Shown here: positions 1 to 5,229 of the stretch, one piece after another | How the letters are laid out: the number at the start of each line of letters is the position of its first letter | Position numbering within the stretch: the stretch's first letter is position 1 | NCBI GenBank assembly: GCA_036399835.1 | Contig: DASWMI010000004.1 | Location: forward strand, 1-7,951 | Origin: DASYML01 sp036399835 | Lineage (GTDB): Bacteria; Acidobacteriota; Blastocatellia; Pyrinomonadales; Pyrinomonadaceae | Length of the DNA: 7,951 bases | Direction: 5' to 3' | Program-made: the position numbers and the translations under genes | Notes under the pieces: model-generated | Told to the model about the DNA's origin: nothing | What the model saw: the letters and a program-made list of their open reading frames with translations, nothing else | Databases searched by the model: none

Positions 1-291
1 TACGCGACCGAGAGAATCGCGGCCATAGAGGGCGTGCGCATCATCGGCACGGCGCGCGACAAGGCGAGCGTCCTGTCATTCATCATCGAAGGCGTGCATC
101 CGCACGACATCGGCACGATTCTGGACCAGGAAGGCATCGCCGTCCGGGCCGGGCATCACTGCGCGCAGCCCGTCATGCAGCGCTTCAAAGTACCCGCGAC
201 GGCACGCGCCTCCTTCGCCTTCTACAACACAAAGCGCGAGATTGATTCACTCGCCCAGGCCATAGAGAAAGTGATCGAGGTCTTTTCGTAG
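1..291 (+). CDS. sufS: Cysteine desulfurase SufS, C-terminal part (5' end outside window)
   Basis: The visible 96 residues are the C-terminal end of a class II (SufS/CsdA-type) PLP-dependent cysteine desulfurase, which takes sulfur from L-cysteine as an enzyme persulfide for Fe-S cluster assembly in the cytosol. The frame is open from the first base, so the true start lies upstream. The diagnostic motif RAGHHCAQPVM is present. Its cysteine (codon 160-162, visible residue 54) is the persulfide-carrying catalytic Cys of the family. The segment ARASFAFYNT that follows matches the conserved substrate-carboxylate-binding Arg region. The C-terminus, rich in EIDSLAQAI-type helix, is normal for the family. 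The gene is followed after 24 nt by sufU, its usual sulfur-acceptor partner, so the two are very probably co-transcribed. The promoter is outside the window. The family assignment is secure; only the missing N-terminal three quarters cannot be judged. Confidence 0.95.
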   Translation, partial: YATERIAAIEGVRIIGTARDKASVLSFIIEGVHPHDIGTILDQEGIAVRAGHHCAQPVMQRFKVPATARASFAFYNTKREIDSLAQAIEKVIEVFS

Positions 292-315
292 ACGCGTCAA
301 TAAAGAAAAGCCTAT

Positions 316-765
316 ATGTCTGAACTAAGCGAGCTTTACCAGCAGGTTATTCTGGACCACAACAAGAAGCCGCGTAATTTCCACAAGCTGGAGAGCGCCA
401 ATCGAACGGCTGAAGGCTACAACCCTCTGTGCGGCGACCAGTTGACGGTCTATCTCAATCTCGAAGACGAAGTGGTCAAGGAGGTGAGCTTTGAAGGCTC
501 TGGCTGCGCCATCTCGAAAGCCGCCGCGAGCATGATGACGCAGAGCCTCAAGGGAAAGACCAAAGAGGAGGCCGAGACCCTCTTTAAAGAGTTTCACAGG
601 ATGGTGACGGGCGAGCTTGATACTGAGGCCGAGCCGAACCAGTTGGGCCGCCTGACAATCTTCTCCGGCGTCAGCGAATTTCCCGCGCGCGTCAAGTGCG
701 CCAGCCTTCCCTGGCACACGATGCACGCCGCTCTCAACGGACAGGACGCTGTTTCAACCGAATAA
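316..765 (+). CDS. sufU: SufU, zinc-dependent sulfurtransferase / Fe-S assembly protein
   Basis: This 149-residue protein is SufU, which accepts sulfur from the SufS persulfide and feeds the SufBCD scaffold in Gram-positive-type and some other bacterial SUF systems. The start MSELSELYQQVILDHNKKPRN is characteristic. The three zinc/sulfur-ligand cysteines and the aspartate are visible: C39 and D41 in NPLCGDQ, C64 in GSGCAIS, and C128 in VKCASLPWHTM. Between C64 and C128 lies the longer insertion (about residues 79-118, with GRLTIFSGV) that separates SufU from IscU. The IscU-type histidine next to the last cysteine is absent. The length is normal. The ATG at 316 fits the conserved N-terminus, although the upstream sequence (AAAGAAAAG) is only a weak Shine-Dalgarno. 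It sits 24 nt after sufS, so the two probably form one operon. Expected partners sufB, sufC and sufD are not in the window and may lie upstream. Confidence 0.95.
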   Translation: MSELSELYQQVILDHNKKPRNFHKLESANRTAEGYNPLCGDQLTVYLNLEDEVVKEVSFEGSGCAISKAAASMMTQSLKGKTKEEAETLFKEFHRMVTGELDTEAEPNQLGRLTIFSGVSEFPARVKCASLPWHTMHAALNGQDAVSTE

Positions 766-830
766 GTCAAAAGCTTGAGGGAACATTCCACGGCGGCGTG
801 CGTCTAATCCGGCAAGAGGTCATTTCTTTC

Positions 831-1808
831 ATGAGCCATCGCCGTCCACTCATAGGGTTTGCTCTCTCTGCTATGCTTGCGTTCTCTGTCCTGCTCTTCT
901 TCGGTCTTCGCACGCTGCGCTTTGACCAAGCGACAACTCAAGCTCCTCTCAACCAGACGCGCGCCGTTTTTAGTTCCGCCGCAGATAAGCGAGCAGGATT
1001 CACCGAAGCGGACTTTAACCAGCACGTCGCCGCTCTCAAGAAAAGGCTCGCGGGCCGGAATTTTACCATCCTCATTCAGCCTCCGTTCGTGGTCATCGGC
1101 GATGAGCCTGCGCCGGACGTGCAGCGTCATTCAAAAGAGACGGTCAAATGGGCCGTCGAAAAATTGAAACAGGACTTCTTCACTCAAGACCCAAAGCAGA
1201 TTTTGGACATCTGGCTTTTTAAGGACGAGGCTTCTTATGAAAAACACGCGCGCGAGTTGTTCGGCCACACGCCGAGTACGCCTTACGGTTATTATTCCAG
1301 CCCCGACAGGGCGCTTATCATGAACATCTCGACGGGCGGCGGGACGCTGGTTCACGAAATGGTCCACCCTTTTATGGAGGCGAATTTTCCCGCCTGCCCG
1401 CCCTGGTTTAATGAGGGGATGGGTTCTTTATACGAGCAGAGCGGGGAGGTCGAAGGGCATATTCATGGCTTTACCAACTGGCGTCTAAAGGGCTTACAGC
1501 AAGCCATACGAGATGGCCGCGTGCCTGGCTTCAAGTCTCTGATGGAGATGAACGGCGATGAGTTTTATAATGAGGACCAGGGAACTAACTACGGGCAGGC
1601 TCGCTATCTCTGTTATTACTTGCAGGAGAGGGGACTGCTCATCAAGTTTTACAGCGAGTTTGTCGCGCAACAAAAAACGGACCCGACCGGGTACAAAACG
1701 CTTCAGCAAATTTTGGGCGAGCGTGATATGAGCGCCTTTCAGAAACGTTGGGAGAAGTTTGTGCTCGGACTGAGCGAGGATTTCGCCTTGCGCCTGGACC
1801 GAGACTAA
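831..1808 (+). CDS. Membrane-anchored or secreted HExxH metallopeptidase-like protein
   Basis: This 325-residue protein carries a zinc-metallopeptidase signature of the gluzincin (MA clan) type. HEMVH lies at residues 175-179, and a downstream glutamate lies in WFNEG (E195) on the usual second helix, 16 residues after the second histidine. Residues about 6-25 are a hydrophobic stretch after a short basic N-terminus, so it is a signal peptide or N-terminal anchor and the catalytic domain probably faces the periplasm. The layout resembles 'peptidase MA-like' proteins (DUF1570-like), with a conserved Y-G-Q-A-R-Y-L helix near residues 262-268. The ATG at 831 is chosen because it gives the signal-like N-terminus and has AGAGG at 815-819. 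A longer reading from 696 would overlap sufU by 70 nt and add non-conserved sequence. It lies 65 nt after sufU on the same strand, but its substrate is unknown and no functional link to SUF is evident. An intrinsic terminator follows it. Confidence 0.8.
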   Translation: MSHRRPLIGFALSAMLAFSVLLFFGLRTLRFDQATTQAPLNQTRAVFSSAADKRAGFTEADFNQHVAALKKRLAGRNFTILIQPPFVVIGDEPAPDVQRHSKETVKWAVEKLKQDFFTQDPKQILDIWLFKDEASYEKHARELFGHTPSTPYGYYSSPDRALIMNISTGGGTLVHEMVHPFMEANFPACPPWFNEGMGSLYEQSGEVEGHIHGFTNWRLKGLQQAIRDGRVPGFKSLMEMNGDEFYNEDQGTNYGQARYLCYYLQERGLLIKFYSEFVAQQKTDPTGYKTLQQILGERDMSAFQKRWEKFVLGLSEDFALRLDRD

Positions 1809-1851
1809 AAGCGAAAATCATCGCCCTGCCGCCGCAAGACGGAACGAATTT

Positions 1852-1887
1852 AAAGGGACGGCCTCTCGTTGGGCCGTTCTTTTTTTT
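1852..1887 (+). terminator. Intrinsic (rho-independent) terminator after the metallopeptidase gene
   Basis: A 12-bp stem can be drawn between 1852-1863 and 1872-1883 (AAAGGGACGGCC against GGCCGTTCTTTT, with G-T wobble pairs at two positions), with an 8-nt loop. An uninterrupted run of eight T begins at 1880. It lies 43 nt after the stop codon at 1808. It most likely ends the suf-metallopeptidase transcript and isolates it from the promoter that begins just downstream. Confidence 0.88.
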
Positions 1888-1893
1888 GTGCGG

Positions 1894-1922
1894 CTGACAA
1901 ATGGGCCGAATCTGAGCATAAT
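1894..1922 (+). promoter_or_regulatory. Predicted sigma-70-type promoter of the racemase/M20 unit
   Basis: A -35 box CTGACA (1894-1899; consensus TTGACA) and a -10 box CATAAT (1917-1922; consensus TATAAT) each match five of six positions and are separated by exactly 17 bp. Transcription would start near 1929, leaving a leader of about 17 nt before the GTG start at 1946. The position right after a terminator and right before a gene with a good Shine-Dalgarno supports it. It is a motif-based prediction only. Confidence 0.6.
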
Positions 1923-1932
1923 GCTCTTTATC

Positions 1933-1937
1933 AGGAG
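1933..1937 (+). promoter_or_regulatory. Shine-Dalgarno AGGAG that fixes the GTG start of the racemase gene
   Basis: AGGAG lies 8 nt before the GTG at 1946. It supports that non-ATG codon as the true start. The protein made from it (MNIETVELCEIRLPL) begins exactly where enolase-superfamily proteins of this subgroup normally begin. Confidence 0.75.
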
Positions 1938-1945
1938 CCATCATC

Positions 1946-3055
1946 GTGAACATAGAGACTGTTGAGCTGTGCGAGATACGTCTGCCGCTCAAACATTTTT
2001 TCGAGACCAGCTTCGGGCGCACGACCGAGCGGCGTATCCTGCTGGTGCGCGTTCTGGACCGCGACGGAGCGGAAGGCTGGGGCGAATGCACAGCCGGAGA
2101 AGGCCCTTTTTACAGCGAAGAATGGACCGAGAGCGCCTGGTCCACAATCAGGGAATTTCTTGGACCAATGCTGGTCGGGCGAGAGGTTGAGCGCGCGAGC
2201 AGCGTCTGGTCTTTGATGAAGGCCGTGCGCGGGAATCGGATGGCAAAGGCCGCGCTCGAAACCGCCTGTTGGGATTTGGAGGCGCGTCGCGCCGGCCTCC
2301 CGCTCTGGAAATATCTGGGAGGCACGCGAGCAGAGATTCCCTGCGGTGTTTCGATAGGCATACAGGATTCGCCGGAAGAATTGTTTGAGAAGATTGACAG
2401 AGAACTCTCCGCCGGATACCAGCGCATCAAGATTAAGATCAAGCCCGGTTGGGACTTAAAGATAGTCGAGCAGGTACGCTCACGTTTTCCACAGATACAA
2501 CTGATGGGTGATGCCAACTCTGCTTATACGCTCGCGGATGTCCCGCTCTTTCGCGCGCTGGACCAATTCAAGCTGATGATGATTGAGCAGCCGCTGGCTC
2601 ATGACGACATGTTCGATCATGCGGAGCTGCAACGCGAGATAGAGACGCCTGTCTGCCTGGACGAAACTGTGCGCACGCCTGAAGATGCGACGCACGCGAT
2701 TGAGCTTGGCGCGTGTCGCATTATCAATGTCAAGCTGGGACGCGTCGGCGGCCACACAGAAGCGCAGCGCGTCGAGCGTCTCTGCCGCGAGCGGGGAATC
2801 CCAATCTGGTGCGGAGGCATGCTTGAAGCAGGCATCGGGCGCGCACACAACATCGCGATGGCGACGCTCGCGGGCTTTACTCTGCCGGGCGATGTCTCGG
2901 CCAGCGCACGCTATTGGCATGAGGACATCATAGAGCCGCCCGTCAACGTGACCCCCCGCGGCACTATCCACGCGCCCGAAAAGCCCGGCATCGGATACGA
3001 AGTCAACCGCGCGCGGATAGATTCTTTGACGGTCAGAAGAGAGATGGTGAGGTGA
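1946..3055 (+). CDS. N-succinylamino acid racemase / o-succinylbenzoate synthase family enzyme (enolase superfamily)
   Basis: This 369-residue protein belongs to the muconate-lactonizing subgroup of the enolase superfamily. It has the N-terminal capping domain (to about residue 125) and a TIM barrel. Catalytic residues are all present: the KxK motif K162/K164 in IKIKIKPGW, metal ligands D189 (GDANSAY), E214 (IEQPL) and D239 (CLDE), and the opposite-face lysine K263 (NVKLGRVGG). The C-terminal stretch GGMLEAGIGRAHNIAMATL followed by GFTLPGDVSASARYW is the hallmark of the NSAR/OSBS family, not of Ala-Glu dipeptide epimerases. Family members racemise N-succinyl or other N-acyl amino acids, dehydrate SHCHC to o-succinylbenzoate in menaquinone synthesis (MenC), or do both. 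The downstream M20 amidohydrolase favours racemisation in D-amino acid conversion, while no men gene is nearby. The sequence alone cannot exclude a MenC role. Translation starts at GTG. Confidence 0.87.
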   Translation: MNIETVELCEIRLPLKHFFETSFGRTTERRILLVRVLDRDGAEGWGECTAGEGPFYSEEWTESAWSTIREFLGPMLVGREVERASSVWSLMKAVRGNRMAKAALETACWDLEARRAGLPLWKYLGGTRAEIPCGVSIGIQDSPEELFEKIDRELSAGYQRIKIKIKPGWDLKIVEQVRSRFPQIQLMGDANSAYTLADVPLFRALDQFKLMMIEQPLAHDDMFDHAELQREIETPVCLDETVRTPEDATHAIELGACRIINVKLGRVGGHTEAQRVERLCRERGIPIWCGGMLEAGIGRAHNIAMATLAGFTLPGDVSASARYWHEDIIEPPVNVTPRGTIHAPEKPGIGYEVNRARIDSLTVRREMVR

Positions 3056-3065
3056 TTTGCGATCT

Positions 3066-3090
3066 TCGATTTGAGACAATCAAAAATCGA
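3066..3090. repeat. AT-rich imperfect palindrome in the racemase-M20 gap
   Basis: TCGATTTGA (3066-3074) is mirrored by TCAAAAATCGA (3080-3090), with two extra A in the right arm and a 5-nt loop. It occupies most of the 45-nt gap between the racemase stop and the ATG of the M20 gene, a local AT-rich island in GC-rich surroundings. It has no T-tract on the + strand, so it is a poor terminator. It could be a remnant of a dispersed intergenic repeat or an RNA hairpin in the operon mRNA. Confidence 0.45.
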
Positions 3091-3100
3091 AAATTCCAAT

Positions 3101-4270
3101 ATGTCTGTCGAGATAAAAAAAACGGAAGCTGTTTCCCTGCTTGACCATTTCGGCGGGAGGCAGGAGCAGATGCTGGCATTTGCCCGTGCGTTGGTCGAGA
3201 CGGAGTCGCCTTCGGGCGATGAGGCTGGCAGCCGCGCCGTCGTCTCTTTGATTGCAGAGGCGGCGCACGGGATTGATGGCGTGACTTCGATTGAGCGTCT
3301 CAAGGGTGAGCATTACGGCGAGCACCTGCTGGTCAGAGCCTTTACGGATGGACCACAGAAGGGTGCGGTCTTGATTGTGGGCCACACGGATACTGTGCAT
3401 CCGAAGGGGACGCTTGCCGAGCGTCCCTGGCGTCAGGATGGCGGGCGCATTTATGGACCAGGAATCTTTGACATGAAAGCTAATTGCGCGCTGGCCCTGG
3501 AAGCTTTGCGCGCATGCGGCTCGCTCAAACTCTTGCCGCGCCGCCCTGTGACTTTGCTGCTGACGTGCGATGAGGAGGATGGAAGCCCCACGGGCCGCGC
3601 GCTGGTGGAGACCGAAGCGCAAGGTGCTAGGTGCGCGCTGGTGCTTGAGCCGCCCGCGAGCGGCGGGCGCGTCAAGACCGCGCGTAAGGGAACGGGCATC
3701 TTTAAGATGCGGGCCGAGGGGCGCGCGGCTCATGCGGGGCTTGAGCCTGAGAAGGGTGCGAGCGCGATCCTTGAGATAGCGAGGCAGATAGAGCGGCTGT
3801 ACGCTTTGAACGATCCGGCGCGCGGGACGACTCTTAACGTGGGCGTGATGAGCGGCGGGACAGCTTCAAATGTCGTCGCCGCCGAAGCGGAAGCAGAGAT
3901 AGACATACGCTTCAACACGCTGGCCGAAGCCGAGAGAATCGAGAAGGAGATTTTGAACTCAAAGCCTTTTGATGAGCGCGTCAGCCTTTACGTCGAGGGC
4001 GGCGTCAATCGCCCGCCTCTTGAGCGCACGCAAGGAGTCGCCGCGCTCTATGAGCATGCGCGCGGGATGGCTGCCGCGCTCGGGTTCGAGCTGGGAGAGG
4101 CAAGCGTCGGCGGGGCTTCGGACGGAAACTTTATCGCCGCGCTCGGCGTCGCCGTCCTTGACGGACTCGGCATCAACGGCGATGGCGCGCACGCCGTCCA
4201 CGAGCACATCCTGTTTGAAGATATTCCCAGGCGCGGCGCACTCCTGGCCGCGCTCATCGCTACTCTATAA
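3101..4270 (+). CDS. M20 family amidohydrolase, carboxypeptidase G2-like
   Basis: This 389-residue protein is an M20 dizinc peptidase/amidohydrolase, closest in motif pattern to carboxypeptidase G2 (glutamate carboxypeptidase). GHTDTV gives metal ligand H95 and D97. GPGIFDMK gives the bridging D124. TCDEEDGS gives catalytic base E158 and ligand E159. VLEPP gives E183, and GAHAVHEH gives the last ligand H364. The lid/dimerisation domain is recognisable by AAHAG (H211) and GGTASNVV (N257). No signal peptide is seen, so it is probably cytoplasmic. The start is set at ATG 3101. An in-frame TTG at 3071 would place the palindrome inside the protein and add non-conserved residues. The gene has no clear Shine-Dalgarno. 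It follows the racemase after 45 nt, so a role in removing the N-acyl (for example succinyl) group from the L-product is a reasonable inference. A general peptidase or acyl-amino acid hydrolase remains possible. Confidence 0.88.
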   Translation: MSVEIKKTEAVSLLDHFGGRQEQMLAFARALVETESPSGDEAGSRAVVSLIAEAAHGIDGVTSIERLKGEHYGEHLLVRAFTDGPQKGAVLIVGHTDTVHPKGTLAERPWRQDGGRIYGPGIFDMKANCALALEALRACGSLKLLPRRPVTLLLTCDEEDGSPTGRALVETEAQGARCALVLEPPASGGRVKTARKGTGIFKMRAEGRAAHAGLEPEKGASAILEIARQIERLYALNDPARGTTLNVGVMSGGTASNVVAAEAEAEIDIRFNTLAEAERIEKEILNSKPFDERVSLYVEGGVNRPPLERTQGVAALYEHARGMAAALGFELGEASVGGASDGNFIAALGVAVLDGLGINGDGAHAVHEHILFEDIPRRGALLAALIATL

Positions 4271-4361
4271 GTCCGAGAGTCCGAGAGTCCGGAGTCTCAG
4301 AGTCAAAGGCCAAAAGCTTTTGGCTCATGACTCCAGACTCCGGACTCTCAGACTCTGAGAC
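4271..4361. repeat. Long palindromic GAGTC/GACTC repeat, copy A (M20-xthA gap)
   Basis: This sequence fills the whole gap from the M20 stop codon to 5 nt before the xthA ATG. The left half has four GAGTC words (from 4277, 4285, 4292, 4300) spaced 7-8 bp apart. The right half has four GACTC words (from 4329, 4336, 4343, 4351). The two halves are near-perfect reverse complements meeting at a 16-bp perfect palindrome, 4309-4324, with AAAAGCTTTT in the middle. RNA or single-stranded DNA would fold into one hairpin with arms of about 45 nt. A run of five T (4362-4366) follows the base of the hairpin. Thirty bases (4278-4307) are identical to copy B (5137-5166). Confidence 0.9.
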
Positions 4362-4366
4362 TTTTT

Positions 4367-5134
4367 ATGAAGATTGCTACCTGGAATGTGAACTCTATAC
4401 TGGCGCGTTTGCCTCTGGTCCAGAAATGGCTCGAAGAGGCGCGGCCCGACGTGCTTTGTTTGCAGGAGCTGAAATGTACGGACGAGAAGTTTCCTGCGGA
4501 GGCTTTTACGGAGCTGGGCTACGGGGCGGAGACTTACGGGCAGAAGACCTATAACGGCGTCGCGATTCTTTCGCGCGAGGGCTGCGAGGATGTCCTACGC
4601 GGCTTTCCTGATGATGAAGAGGGTGCGCATGCGCGTCTCATCGCGGCAACTGTCAGGGGCGTGCGCATCGTCAATGTTTATATTCCGAACGGGCAGGCGG
4701 TCGGCACGGATAAGTATCAATTCAAGCTCAAATGGATGAAGCGCCTGCGCGAGTTTTTCGACGAGTCTTACAAAACGAAGGAGCAGGTGCTGCTCTGCGG
4801 CGACTTTAATGTCGCACCGGAAGAAAGAGATGTGCACGACCCCGAACAATGGGAAGGCCGCGTGCTCTTTAGTAAAAGGGAGCGTAATGCGCTGGACCAC
4901 CTCAAGGCTTGGGGGTTCACGGATGCCTTCAGAATGCACACGGAAGAGGGAGGGCATTATTCATGGTGGGATTATCGCTCGATGTCTTTTCAGCGTCGGG
5001 CGGGTCTGCGCATAGACCACATCTGGGTCTCGAAACCGCTCGCCGAGCGTTGCCGGCGCGTCTGGATAGATGTCGAGCCGCGCCGCTGGGAGCGCCCGTC
5101 GGACCACGCGCCTGTCGTGGCGGAATTCAAATAA
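4367..5134 (+). CDS. xthA: Exodeoxyribonuclease III (AP endonuclease)
   Basis: This 255-residue protein is a full-length member of the ExoIII/APE1 family. It cleaves DNA at abasic sites and degrades 3' ends in base-excision repair. The conserved motifs appear in order: MKIATWNVNS with N7, LQELK with metal ligand E34, NVYIPNG with Y105, GDFNVAP with D146 and N148, RIDHIW with D217, and the C-terminal SDHAPV with D246 and H247. Every expected catalytic residue is present. The start at ATG 4367 is secure because MKIATWNVN is the conserved beginning. There is no Shine-Dalgarno, however: the ATG lies directly after the palindromic repeat and a short T-run. The gene is flanked on both sides by copies of the same repeat. 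A role in general DNA repair is likely; I see nothing linking it to its neighbours' metabolism. Confidence 0.96.
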   Translation: MKIATWNVNSILARLPLVQKWLEEARPDVLCLQELKCTDEKFPAEAFTELGYGAETYGQKTYNGVAILSREGCEDVLRGFPDDEEGAHARLIAATVRGVRIVNVYIPNGQAVGTDKYQFKLKWMKRLREFFDESYKTKEQVLLCGDFNVAPEERDVHDPEQWEGRVLFSKRERNALDHLKAWGFTDAFRMHTEEGGHYSWWDYRSMSFQRRAGLRIDHIWVSKPLAERCRRVWIDVEPRRWERPSDHAPVVAEFK

Positions 5135-5136
5135 AC

Positions 5137-5215
5137 AGTCCGAGAGTCCGGAGTCTCAGAGTCAAAAGCTTTTGGCCTTTGACTCTTGACTCTCAGACTC
5201 TCGGGCTCTGAGACT
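5137..5215. repeat. Long palindromic GAGTC/GACTC repeat, copy B (xthA-SDR gap)
   Basis: This is the second copy of the repeat found before xthA, starting 2 nt after the xthA stop. The left half has three GAGTC words (from 5144, 5151, 5159). The right half has three intact GACTC words (from 5181, 5188, 5196) and a degenerate fourth unit (around 5205). The centre is again AAAAGCTTTT (5164-5173). Positions 5164-5185 are the exact reverse complement of 4300-4321 in copy A. So the GGCC spacer that lies left of the centre in copy A as well as right of it is kept only on the right here. The halves still pair into a long hairpin with a bulge. Confidence 0.9.
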
Positions 5216-5220
5216 TTCAA

Positions 5221-5225
5221 AGAGG
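5221..5225 (+). promoter_or_regulatory. Shine-Dalgarno AGAGG before the SDR gene
   Basis: AGAGG, just outside the edge of repeat copy B, lies 4 nt before the ATG at 5230. The spacing is short, but this is the only convincing ribosome binding sequence here, and xthA, behind copy A, has none. Confidence 0.5.
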
Positions 5226-5229
5226 AATT

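Noticed and set aside
696..830. Upstream extension of the metallopeptidase to an ATG at 696
   Set aside because: It would overlap sufU by 70 nt and put a polar, non-conserved stretch before the hydrophobic signal-like segment. ATG 831 with AGAGG upstream is better.
1642..2091. Open frame of 149 codons on the - strand across the terminator and promoter region
   Set aside because: It is antisense to the ends of two well-supported genes and spans a clear terminator. No domain or ribosome binding signal was seen.
1946..3055. Assignment as L-Ala-D/L-Glu dipeptide epimerase
   Set aside because: The C-terminal GGMLEAGIGRAHN and GDVSASARYW pattern is that of NSAR/OSBS proteins. Dipeptide epimerases of the same superfamily have a DxD motif there, which is absent.
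3071..3100. TTG at 3071 as the start of the M20 gene
   Set aside because: It lies inside the AT-rich palindrome, has no Shine-Dalgarno, and adds ten residues not expected for the family. ATG 3101 is preferred.
4909..5211. Short + strand frames ending in SPRVRSLRVK-type peptides, also seen near 4270-4358
   Set aside because: These peptides are only the translated repeat copies read from out-of-frame positions of xthA and the M20 gene. Their similarity reflects DNA repetition, not real proteins.
4271..5215. The regularly spaced GAGTC words as a CRISPR array or tandem repeat array
   Set aside because: The units are 7-8 bp with no unique spacers of normal length, and the two halves are mirror images. 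It is a palindrome, not a repeat-spacer array.
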